From assembly GCA_008477525.1 (NCBI GenBank), contig SPDT01000007.1, forward strand, positions 2,976,001 through 3,040,000: a stretch of DNA of 64,000 nt, in the 5' to 3' direction. Both the position numbers and the translations under genes were made by a program. This document shows positions 35,447-45,488 of the stretch, in pieces. Numbering within the stretch: the first letter of the stretch is position 1; each line of letters begins with the position of its first letter. This DNA comes from Hypomyces perniciosus. Taxonomy: Eukaryota > Ascomycota > Sordariomycetes > Hypocreales > Hypocreaceae. The notes below the pieces were generated by a model. The model saw only the letters and a program-made list of their open reading frames with translations. It ran no database searches and was not told the DNA's origin.

Positions 35447-36228
35447 TGCTGCAAAGAGTGACAGAAGAGCTCCTGGAACGCTTCTGTTGACATTGGAGAA
35501 GAATTTGGAGGAATGAAGCGGCTTCTATGAAGTATTGCGCGCGATGCCCAATGTAGTGACAAGAAGCTCTTAGCCAGCATATTTTTTTTCAACGCTGAAT
35601 TGAATGTGGGCAACGGCGCCCGGGGTTGATTGTCCCGCCTCTGCCATCACTCGTTGCCCAGGTTTCGAACAGATTTGGATAGAAAATTATGTAGAAAATC
35701 TCTATGCCCCTTAACTAATAGGAAAATAATATCTATTCAATATGTATGAAGTTGAAGCTCCTATAACTCAAACAAGAGACAGGGACACAGGACTTATTTA
35801 CTTTCATGATGAGATAGACGTGTTGATTGAGACATACATGATAACAGCGAACCAAGACCCTGGACAAGCAGCTTACATGCAGAGGTACCTAGCTCTAGGA
35901 CATAAACAAGGTCTACCTCGGGAGACAGGCAATTATTACGCGTGCCCATGTATCGTACCGTCTTTGTTCGTCGTCTTAGGACGAGACTCAGGAGCAAAGC
36001 CACCGGCAATTAGGCGCCTGCGGGGCGCTCGGGATTTTCCTGGAGCTATGTACTCCGTACCCCAACCCCTGGTCACTCTACCTTAAAGGTGTCAACTCTA
36101 ATAATATCTACTACTATTACTTCGCAAGTGCTTCTAGAATCCCTAATCCAATCCAGCCAAGACGCTGGTCACCAGCACTCATTCCAAAAAAACAGCATTG
36201 GATTTCATATTCGAAATCTCTTACGAGG
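35447..36228. other. Divergent promoter region
   Basis: This holds the promoters of the IF-2 gene (minus) and the membrane protein gene (plus). A microrepeat copy lies at about 36050-36060. A 114-residue frame at 35742-36086 has no recognisable domain and is not called. Confidence 0.55.
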
Positions 36229-37254
36229 ATGGCTCCAGCCAAGAGATCAGGGAAGCAAAAAGCGTCCACAACTAGTGACAATGCATCCCCTCCAGCACCA
36301 TTCAAACGACCTCCAGAGGTCCTCGAGCCCTTCATCAGCGGGCTGTCTGAGAAGCACATCTACGTCACACACATCGACTCCAAGCCCGCCTCCTTCAAGC
36401 GCAAAATCTTTCTCGTGCCCGTGGCTATGAACGTCGCTGTCGCTGTCCTCTTCGCATGGCGCATGTACGCAATCCTGCCCTGGTACTGGAAGCTCCTCAT
36501 GTCTGGTCTTGGACATCCCAACGAGACGACGTTTCTGGCCGAAGAGGCTACGTGGCCTGAGCTCCTATGGGAGGTTTGGAAGCGCGGCATCGTCATGTTT
36601 GTGGACTTTATGCTTTTCGTCTTTGTCTGGCCGTGGCCTGTGGAATTCACCGCCGGTCGAGCCCATGGCAATCCTACGTTGTGGCGGTGGAAGGTTGGGT
36701 TTCGGGAAAAGGAGATCTATGTGCGTCGCAGCCGCGACTGGGATAAGATGCTGCGCGACATCTTCAGGGACACAGACTCGCGCAAGATCCTGCTTGCCTA
36801 CATTCAAAAGGCAACCTCCCCCATAATCCAGGAGCAGAAGACGGGCTATCTCCTCATGAACGGCCAATGGGATCTGGACTGGAACGCCATGGTCTCCGCT
36901 CACGGTCTGGTGGACAAGAAGGACATTGCCCTCGAGGCATTCAAAAACGTCGCGCTGGTGCACCACAAGGATTACGGCTGGCTTTGCTACGATATCAAAA
37001 CCAGCATATCGGCCGATGAGGATGACAAAAGGAGACAGGTCTTCGCATTTCGGGATGCGCTCACAGCCATGGGCAAGGAGAATCTCTTCTATCGCTGGGT
37101 CGAAATCGTGCAGTTTGAATCAACACAGCCAGGAGGCTTTGGACCAGAGAAGCAAGAGGCTGCAGCCAAGAAGATTCGCGAACTCTTTGAAGCCGAAAAC
37201 ATCAACTTTGATGAGCTTTGGAAGGAGACATCTGGTGCGGACGGGCGTTCATGA
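36229..37254 (+). CDS. Conserved fungal membrane protein of unknown function
   Basis: A single-exon gene of 341 residues. Two hydrophobic segments are visible, about residues 60-82 (FLVPVAMNVAVAVLFAWRMY) and 118-137 (IVMFVDFMLFVFVWPWP). The start is Lys/Ser/Pro-rich without a signal peptide. The larger part after residue 140 is soluble, with aromatic-rich strings such as WRWKVGFREKEIYVRRSRDW and GYLLMNGQWDLDWNAM. I have an impression that similar proteins occur widely in filamentous ascomycetes, but I cannot name the family or function. Topology would put both ends on the same side of the membrane. The ATG at 36229 follows a gap with no alternative in-frame start. Confidence 0.8.
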   Translation: MAPAKRSGKQKASTTSDNASPPAPFKRPPEVLEPFISGLSEKHIYVTHIDSKPASFKRKIFLVPVAMNVAVAVLFAWRMYAILPWYWKLLMSGLGHPNETTFLAEEATWPELLWEVWKRGIVMFVDFMLFVFVWPWPVEFTAGRAHGNPTLWRWKVGFREKEIYVRRSRDWDKMLRDIFRDTDSRKILLAYIQKATSPIIQEQKTGYLLMNGQWDLDWNAMVSAHGLVDKKDIALEAFKNVALVHHKDYGWLCYDIKTSISADEDDKRRQVFAFRDALTAMGKENLFYRWVEIVQFESTQPGGFGPEKQEAAAKKIRELFEAENINFDELWKETSGADGRS

Positions 37255-39773
37255 TGGTCGTCAAGGGTTGTGCATGTAGATATTATACACATGAGAAGAC
37301 GAATTTGGAGCACAGGCATCTAGGGTCTTTATCATTTCCCATATAGACATCGCTATCTTATTTTTCTATCTCCTCAATGCTTCCAGGCCCTCAATTAAGG
37401 AGGGGCAGGATATCAGCCTGCACGCTGATTTTAGCACGACTGCCAGTTAACAGGAATACCTCAATGTAGGTATGAGTCGGTGCTGCTGTGTAGATGCACA
37501 AGGTAGATATACCAATTAATAGTCTCATTTCTTACTTCATAACTGTCAGCTTAACAAGATTGTTATTACAGTGCACAAAGACCATATAGCAAAGTAGTCG
37601 CGAGCCATTATATTCGTTGTAGGCGGGCGTGAAAAGGCGCAAAAAAGGATGTAAAGAAGAATCGAACTCGGGACGTTGGCAAAAAAAGAGCTGAAAGTCA
37701 CGAAGTCACGATGTCGCGATGTCAAAAAAAGGGGGCCCGGGGGGGCCGAAACATACGTCCTGCCATCACTCTCGTCAGCGGTGATGCTACAGCGCGCCCC
37801 GGCTTTCGCCCTGGGTATTTCTTTGCGAACTCTTCCAGCTCGGTCGCCGGAAGGCATAGCGGGGGCTATGATCCAGGCCAGGGCCAGTGGTCGTGTCTGA
37901 GAGACCCTTCAGCGAAAGACGAGGGTACATGGTGTCAGTCGAACTCGTGCCCCCGCACGATGTTCGACCGCCCACTCCGCTACGCCATTCGCTTCCAGTT
38001 GCCTCGCTGTTGAAAGGGGATGGGAATTTAGACATTATATGCCTTTGGACTGTTGCCAGGTGCCGATCAGGTGAATGGCGGGACGGCAGGTGGCTACCAA
38101 GTGAATGTCGACGATGACCGGGCCGCCAGGGCCAGACGTTGACGGGCAAACTTCGGAGCTAGAATAAAGGGGTAAGCCATCAAGTGGTATGGAGTAGTAG
38201 TAGTAGTACTATAATACTATAGTAACTACTAATAGTATAATAGGTCCGTTCCAGTAAGGCAGGCGGTCGCGGTCAAAATGCATAGATAATTTCTGACCAG
38301 GGATACGTGTCGGTGGGAGAAGTCCCGAGACGACTGCCATCAAGGAATGATGTGACGGGATAACGGTATCCGTCAAGAACGCCCAGTTTGAATCCTTCTC
38401 TGGTTTGTCCAATAACACGGTTGCTCCGTGTTGTCTCTTGATACCTAGGTAGTGTATTGTTCTCTTCAACACTCGGATGGCGTGACAGAACGTCTGGCAA
38501 AATGAGCAAGTCTCTGACTTCAGAGGAGGATACAATGGGCGACTGGGGCCGAAAGATTCCGACTGAAAGATTTCATCCGAAAGATGTTCCCGATTCTGGA
38601 ATACATACCGCCGCATCTCGATGGCTGGGTTGGTGAGTCGTGCAGCGTCTGACATCATAAGAGACGGTGGCAGTGCAGCAAAGATATGCGTAAATCAGGG
38701 ATGTTAGGATATGTGTCTCGTAATTCGTATAAAGCCAAACCGCTGAGGAGATAGTAATAATAAAAGGTAGAGCACTAGGGTCCGTCATCATGATTAGATT
38801 CCTGACGACGGTTATACGAGAAAAATGTACTCGTAAGTCCTGACAGTGGAGAGAAAGATTTTACGAGGCTCTCTCACTGTTACGTTGTAGATAGTAGTAC
38901 TCCGTACGGAGTATTATGGAGTACACAGGCTGTGCTTGCCGAATTGGGCAAGTTCAAGTCAAAAATGGCACGTGCACTCGCGGCCCTTGAAAGTTGAGAC
39001 GAGCCGCGTCAGTCCTGTGTGTAAAAGCCTAAAAGTGCGGGCGGTTATGCCTTCAGAGCCGCCTGAAGCCACTGGAAATTGACACTTTGCTTCGATGTTA
39101 CAGTGACCTTGCAGCCTTGCAGCGCATGCACCAGCCTCACGGGTCCTGGACATGACAGCCATACTATTGCTCGACGACTCGAGTACAAGTGTCTCCTCAT
39201 CCCATCTCATTGCATAGTACTACTACTATCATACTCAGCCTCACCGCCCGGCTCCACGGTGTTGGAGAACACAAGAAGCTGTTTGACCTTTTTTTGGGTT
39301 AAAAAAATACAAATAAAAGAAAACTCATCATCACGATTTTGTATGCTGTCAAAGGAATTTCGAGAAGTATCGACAACGGGCCAAAATTCACTACCCCACA
39401 CCCCCTGTCTCTCCTGGAGACCCTCGATCACTGGCTGAATCTCGCTGCCAAACACGGCCCACCGCCAGGGACCTCCATCTTTTGTCCGAGCTGACGCACC
39501 TTTTCGCAGATTTGCGAGAACAAGAACGAGGTCATATTAGGTGACACAGCGGTCCCGGGTCCGGCCTCAAGCCTTTGCTCCATTGACATCTCGACATTAA
39601 TCGCCGTCTCATCTCCGACCCACGAACTGACCTCGCGATCGCCGGCGCATCCTCCCATCTTCTCGCACCCTAACCCTCATCCTCGTTCTCATTCCCATTC
39701 CCATTCCCATTCCCATTCTCATCCTCATCCTCCCCTACGTTCCATTCCATTCAACATCTCGCGAGGCGTCGAC
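37255..39773. other. Large spacer with repeats and no supportable gene
   Basis: A B-box-like string (GTTCGATTC on the minus strand near 37660) sits beside T runs, but no tRNA cloverleaf can be drawn. Around 38192-38247 there are TAG triplets and AT-rich inverted strings. A head-to-head microrepeat lies at 38896-38925. A CATTCC-type hexamer repeat lies at 39691-39717, shortly before the Vps74 start codon. No gene is visible. Confidence 0.55.
39691..39717 (+). repeat. ATTCCC hexamer repeat in the Vps74 leader
   Basis: The unit ATTCCC is repeated about four and a half times, ending some 57 bases before the start codon of the Vps74 gene. It is likely within the transcribed leader. CCTCAT-type units follow it. 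Confidence 0.8.
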
Positions 39774-41060
39774 ATGTCCACGTCCGGACTGACGCGACGC
39801 CGCGGCGCAGGCGGTGGCGTTGGTGGTGCGAACGCGAATGATGGCGAAGGCAGCAACGGTGCCTCGAGAACCAATTCATCCAGCAACATCCGGGACAGCG
39901 CCCCCGAGACAAGCTACGAGAACGGCGAGAATGGCCACAAGATTGCCTTCGACCCTCGAGATATCAGCGAGTCTGCCGAAAGGAGCAAACAGCCCAAGCT
40001 CACCATGATGGAGGAGGTGCTGCTATTGGGTCTCAAGGACAAGCAGGTACGCAAGAATCCTCACCACCTCGCCAGCAACCCCGATCCCTTGCCCACGCGA
40101 CCAATCGCTAATTGACTGTCACGACAGGGATACCTCTCTTTCTGGAACGATAATATTTCATACGCTCTCCGAGGATGTATCGTGCTCGAACTTGCGTTCC
40201 GCGGGCGGATCAGCATGGAAAAAGACCCTGCGCGGCGGCGATTTCCCCTGGCAGACCGAAACATCGAAGTCATAGACGATACCCTGACCGGCGAGGTTCT
40301 GCTTGACGAGGCTCTCAAGATGATGAAGCAGAGCGAAAAGATGAGCGTCAGCTCTTGGATTGATCTAATGAGCGGTATTATATCCCAACACACCACCACC
40401 CCCTTTTCTGCCTCTCCAGGCATCAATAGCCGCTGACATCCTCTTCAGGCGAGACCTGGAACTTGATGAAAATAGGATATCAGCTCAAACAGGTTCGAGA
40501 ACGTCTTGCCAAAGGTCTAGTCGACAAAGGTATCCTACGGACCGAGAAGCGTAATTTCCTTCTCTTCGACATGGCTACCCACCCTGTTGCCGATGGCGGC
40601 GCCAAGGAGGAGATCCGCCGCCGAGTCCGCAACGTTCTCACGCAGCGCACTGTCGTTCTCAATAGCAGCCAGTTCCTCCCCGAAGCCTTGGAGTTCCGCT
40701 ACCTCCGCACCGTGACCATGGTTTGCGCCGCCTACGCCGCTAATGTCCTTGAGAACGCGCTGTCTACGTTGGGCCACGAGGCCAGGGAACGAGCCTTTGC
40801 ACAGACAGACGAGTTGCTGGCGGATTATAGCCAGTGGCCATTCGGCAAGAAGGCCACAGGGAATGGCATTGGGGCAAATCTGCCACAGGTTATTGCCGAG
40901 GTAGGCATCGCATAACCCGGGAGCGTGGCTCATGAGTACGTTGCTTACATACTAAACACTCTTGTTATAGGAGATGAGCAAAGCGAAAGACAAGGAGTTG
41001 CAGCTTGAAGTCGTAGCAGCCTGCCTCAGCGTTTTCACTAGGCTTGATTCGCTCCTATAA
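39774..41060 (+). CDS. VPS74: Vps74 / GOLPH3 Golgi PI4P-binding protein
   Basis: Four exons (39774-40046, 40128-40374, 40449-40900, 40971-41060) give 353 residues. The GPP34 domain starts near residue 78 ([17 protein letters not shown]) and covers [48 protein letters not shown] and [20 protein letters not shown]. Trp and Arg residues of the PI4P pocket can be seen in the second exon. The short Arg run TRRRG near the start resembles the coatomer-binding basic motif of yeast Vps74. The protein sits on the Golgi and keeps glycosyltransferases there. The last exon encodes the conserved helix [17 protein letters not shown]. All junctions are in frame; the length is close to that of yeast Vps74 (345). 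Confidence 0.94.
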
Positions 41061-41857
41061 TGGCGGTTGCTGGAAAGACGCGCTCTAGACGAGGCACGAC
41101 ATTAATTCAAACCAGCCATGTACCACCAAAAGTCTACTCCTAAAGTTCACCAGTCACGAAGCCGACTCACCGTCCTCCTCCGGATCCTCACCAAGCCTGT
41201 TTCACCCCACCTCCAACGTCCTGTTTCTCTGCCATGCTATTTTTTGGGGGAAAGGAGGTTGCTGTCGGGGGTTTTGGCTGAAGGAGCCCGACACAGAAGA
41301 AAAAGCAACCTATCTACGTCTAGATGGAGTTTTTGTAATCGTTTCCTGTCTCATTTCTTCATGTTTCCATGATTTCCCCTCTCCCTCCCCGTGCTCTTGG
41401 AGAAGGAACACGGGCGGGAGAGCGTGTATGGCCGTGTATTGCTGTTTGTAATGGAGAAAACGCAAAAGAACGGCGCCAATTTCTATTGCCCTCTTTTCAT
41501 GAAGACGCTGTCGTCACCAAGGAGAATGAATGAATTTGTACTTGCCAACATGCCATACAAGCGGTTTACATTTCATCAATCCATCCATCCACTATCATGA
41601 GCATGAACACTTCCATCTTTCATCAGCTAACGTACAAGGCTTCTTTCCTCCCCCCCCCCCTCACACCTCAAGTCGATTCGAATGATGCCATGCCTTTTGA
41701 CCCCCAGCGCCTAATCGCCAATGTAGAAAAACCAGGGAAAGAAACGAAACAAACGGAAACAATGGTAAACGAGTGCCACTCCGGCCCATGCCGTCAGTAT
41801 ATTGGACTCAATCGACAAAGTAGTAAAGCAAAGAGTGAATGATGGCGCTTTGGTCTA
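41061..41857. other. Spacer between convergent genes
   Basis: This gap of about 800 bases holds the 3' ends of the Vps74 and Rrp14 genes. No domain is found in the short frames present. A run of C occurs at about 41651-41660. Confidence 0.55.
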
Positions 41858-43771
41858 TTATTTACGTCCGCCAACACCAAGGCTGCCCTCAAAGCCCGGG
41901 CGGCCACCCTTCTTTTTCTTCGCGGCGCCACCCTTCTTCTTCTTGCCCGACCGATGGAGTAGCTTGTCCTCCCTGCGCTTCTTGATGTTCTCCTCGCGCT
42001 TCTTCTGCTTGTCTCGCTGGGCCATGGCGACGCCGCTAGACCGTTCCTTCCATGCCTTTTCGCTCTTCTTTTTGGCCGTCTCCTTGCGCTTGACGGCCTT
42101 CTTAAGGATGGTCTCGTCATCACGGATCTTCTCGCCCTCAACACGGCGGCGAGCGTTCAGCCAAGCTTCCTTCTCCGCGATATCCTTGCGCTTCTCTGGG
42201 TCCAGCTCCTCAAGGCGCTTCTTTTGATTCTGGACCTTGAGGAGCGCAGTCTTGGGGTCGGACGGACCCTTCTTCTTGCCTCTGCTGAGGAAGTAGCTCA
42301 GATCGTGAGACATTTGCGTGCCATCTGCGAATGCCACACGGCCGAAAGAGAAGTTTCCGGTAGATTCATCAAGGTCTACGGCGGGGCTCATGACGCCGGG
42401 GGAGTTGGATGCCAGCGCCTCCTCACGCTTCCTCTCCTCTTCCACCTTGGCCAGTCGTCTCAGCTCCTTCTTATGTGCCTTGCGCTGGGTCTCCTTTGCC
42501 CGTCTCGCCTCAATGAGTTCCTGTCGTGTACGGATAGGCTTGCCGTTGGTTCCGTCAGCTTTCCGCGCCGCGCGGAGTGCTTCTATTTTTGCGGCGAGTC
42601 GAGCTCTCAAAGCAGAGGTATCGGCGGGGATTTTGAGGTGTTTGGGTTTCTCGGAGGGTGGAACGGTAGAGGAAATGGAGGTCGTAGTGCTAGCAAGCTC
42701 TGCCGATGTGGCATTTGGGCCATTTGACGCCTCGTTCGTGTCAAAAGTAGGTGAATGGGGCTCGGAACCGGGAGCAGAAGCTGCGCTGCCTTCATCTTCT
42801 TTTTGCAGGCCGGAGAAATCAAGGGCTGGTACAAGACCATCCCTACCTTTAGGGTTCTCTTTCTCTACTTCCTCATTTGAATCAGGCTCATCTGCTTCTG
42901 CTTCCGCTTGGGAGTCCTTTGACTGGGGTTTTGAAGAAGCGACCGCATCCTTTACGGCCTTCTTTCCCTTCTGCTTCTTGGAGCTTGGTGTGCTCACGGT
43001 CTCGACATCTTGCTGAGCATCGCCTTTAGCTGGTGTCTGAGTCTCATCTCCAGCCGGTTTTGACTTCTTCTCGGATTTTTTCTCCGCCCTCTTCTCAGCC
43101 TTCTTCTCTCGCTTGGTGGCCCGCTTCTCCTCTTTCTTCGATAGCGTCGGCTTCTCGTTCACCTCGGCTGCTTCCTCCTCACCATCGTCGTTTTCGTCAT
43201 CTGCGTCGTCGTCGGTCTTCTGCTTCTTATTGGGGGACTTGGGTGCCTTCTTTCTCAAGCCTTCACCGGGCCTCTCAGCCTCGACACCATCAACAGGCTG
43301 ATAGTCTTCGTCAGGCTCTTGCTCCTCTTGCTCCTCTTGCTCCAGCTGTCGCAGCTTTCGCTTGTTCTTGGCCCGCTCGTCCATGACCTCCTTGGCGTTG
43401 CGGTTCAGTGCGCTGTCGGGATCGAGCTTGGCTCTACGGGCAGCAGCAGCTTCCTGCTTTGTCTGCTTTTCCTTTTTCCATTGCTCCTATCCCAAAACTG
43501 TCAGCGCCTGAAATTTACAGCCCGAGCTTCCATGGCGATTCGTGACCCGAGCGGGTGGTTGGGATGGCACTCCAAAGAGCGTTGAGGAAATGGTCGACAT
43601 ACGCTGTTATCTTCGCCATAGTACATTTTGGCCGGAATCAAACTCAAGAGGCCATCAAAGGCCTTTGCATGATCGCGCAGGCGATCCTATCAAGCCATGT
43701 CAGCTCTGCGATCACGCACAGCGGGGCAGGGAGAAGGTGTCCCAACGAACCTGCAGCGACGCCTCGGCCAT
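41858..43771 (-). CDS. RRP14: Ribosome biogenesis protein Rrp14 / SURF6
   Basis: Three exons (43751-43771, 43603-43686, 41858-43486) give 577 residues. The first exon encodes only MAEASLQ. The second encodes DRLRDHAKAFDGLLSLIPAK and MYYGEDNS, the conserved N-terminal Rrp14 motif; the third continues EQWKKEKQTKQEAAAARRAK. The middle is acidic and Lys-rich. The C-terminal SURF6 domain runs from about residue 340 (LRARLAAKIEALRAARKADG, then FSFGRVAFADG and KKRREDKLLHRSGKKKKGG). Rrp14 is a nucleolar RNA-binding protein needed for both ribosomal subunits. Lys makes up much of the last 150 residues. The gene is followed downstream on the same strand side by Vps74 from the other direction, and upstream lies the PDAP1-like gene. 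Confidence 0.93.
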
Positions 43772-44611
43772 TTCTGTACGATGGGCAATTGAGGCCTTTT
43801 AATGTATGTGCTGCTGTTCGAGTGCTGTAAATGCGTGTCTCGTCCCGGCGTGAGCCTCTGGTCACTGTTGGGAGTTGGGGCGTTTCAGATGGCTGGTGGC
43901 AGATGGTGAAGCGGTCGGTGATGTGCTTTTTTTTTTCGAGGTGCCCGCTTCGGATTTTTTCCTCACTTTTTTTCGAGGTGCCCAATTTTTTTCCACCTTC
44001 CTAGCGCCGAGCCGCGAACAAACTGTGGGGTAACAACTGTTCGGTATTAGCGCTTGATAGAGGATATGCAGAGCTCTGGCAGAACTACCTAGAGAGAAAA
44101 AATCCAGGAGATTCAGATCGAATGCCGCTGCTATAATGAAGGACAAATGTGCGTACATTGATGTCGTAATCAATAACGAAGATATCAGAGTGACCCAGAA
44201 TAGTACACCAATAGTGTTATGAGTCACTCAAGTACGGAATAGTCCCAATTGTCTTTACACAGAGTCACACGAGCATCCTCTTGAACCGGACTTCTGAAAT
44301 CGTCGGCCCGTAAATTTTCTCTGACGTCCATATACTACCAACACTCTTATTCAGTGTCTGGCTTTCTTTTACAGAGGAGCTAGTCACATTCAAGAACATT
44401 TAATGTCATGTCGGCAGACAGGGGCTTGGAATAATTAGTATCTTAACTATGACTACTTCGTACCCTCGTAGATAGTGGTTTCATTCAGTATGCCGAGGCC
44501 TCCCAGCAACATTATCTTCAGCTTCATATGCATCGATTTTGTGCCTGATAGCCAACCGCACATAGCCCCGGTGTTAGAGCAACCAGCAGGAAACCTGGCT
44601 AAACAATTTGT
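43772..44611. other. Spacer upstream of Rrp14
   Basis: This contains the Rrp14 promoter and the 3' end of the next minus-strand gene. A poly-T run occurs at about 43928-43937 and a similar TTTTTTTCGAGGTGCCC string is repeated at about 43928-43947 and 43966-43983. One TACTTCGTA microrepeat lies at about 44453-44463. No gene is visible. Confidence 0.55.
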
Positions 44612-45488
44612 TCATTTCTTCTTAGTCGATTTCTTGGGACCGGCAGCCAGCTCGCGTCTCTTGGCCTCCTTGGCCTCGATCTCGGCTCGACGAGCCCTTT
44701 CTTGTTCATCCTTCTCCTCCTTCTCGGCCTGTTTGATTTCAAGAAATTAGTATACCAAAAATTGGCCTGGAGAGAATGACGGGAGGCAATCACTTACCTG
44801 TCTCCTAGCAGCCTCTGCCTCACGCTGCTCACGAATGAGCTTGAGACGGGCTAAATCGGCCTTTGCTTGGTCCGTCTTGCCCTCGGCATGGAGCTTCATG
44901 TATCTCTCCTTCGCGGCCGCGGCCTCAGCCGTTTCCCTCTCACGCCTACTGGCGGGAAGCTTCTTGACTCCCTCTGTGATCTCCTCAACGGTGGAAACTT
45001 TGCTGGCCTGTTTCCGGGCTGCTGAGGAATGGTTTGGATTAGCTGGCATATCATCATCGCTTTCCTCATCGCTTGATGGCAAATCGCCAACCTCGACTTT
45101 GCGGGCCTTTTGTTTGGCTATGGCAGCGTCCTTGCGGGACTTTTTCAGGGCTTTGCGGTCCTCGCGACTAACGTCGGCGTTGTCTCCAGCGGGCGCATCA
45201 CCCTCTTCCTCCTCTTCAGAATCTTCCTCTGAATCTTCCTCCTCGTCATCGTCGCTGTCGCTCTTCTTCGCTTCTTCGCTCCACATGCTCACTTGGTTGC
45301 CATCGGAGTCGATAGGTTGAAGATTGCGGGAGAAGTGCTTGCCGCCTATTCCAAAGTTCGCCGTTCTCGTTAGCCAAGCAGATTTTCGTATGAAGGCATT
45401 TTCTCGGTCAATACGTACCTCCTCTGGTGTACTTCTTGAACTTGCCACCACGGCCACGAGAGCTCGATCCAGGAGCACCAGCAGGCAT
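44612..45488 (-). CDS. PDAP1-like heat- and acid-stable phosphoprotein (PP28 family)
   Basis: Three exons (45419-45488, 44798-45345, 44612-44728) give 244 residues. The start [20 protein letters not shown] is Gly/Arg/Lys-rich, as in animal PDAP1. Residues about 45-85 are a strongly acidic Ser/Asp/Glu stretch with many casein kinase II type sites. The conserved PP28 domain lies at about 150-215 ([20 protein letters not shown], then [20 protein letters not shown]). The end is Lys/Glu-rich and helical. The family is small, soluble and highly phosphorylated; a role in translation or stress has been suggested in animals but is unproven. Both introns fit GT..AG rules and keep the frame. Confidence 0.88.

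Noticed and set aside
35742..36086. 114-residue frame on the plus strand between IF-2 and the membrane protein
   Set aside because: No family match, it sits in a divergent promoter and contains a microrepeat near its end.
37621..37700. Possible tRNA gene on the minus strand
   Set aside because: Only a B-box-like string is present; acceptor, D and anticodon stems cannot be formed.
42318..43016. 232-residue Ser/Phe-rich frame on the plus strand
   Set aside because: It is the antisense of the Lys/Glu-rich Rrp14 coding sequence.
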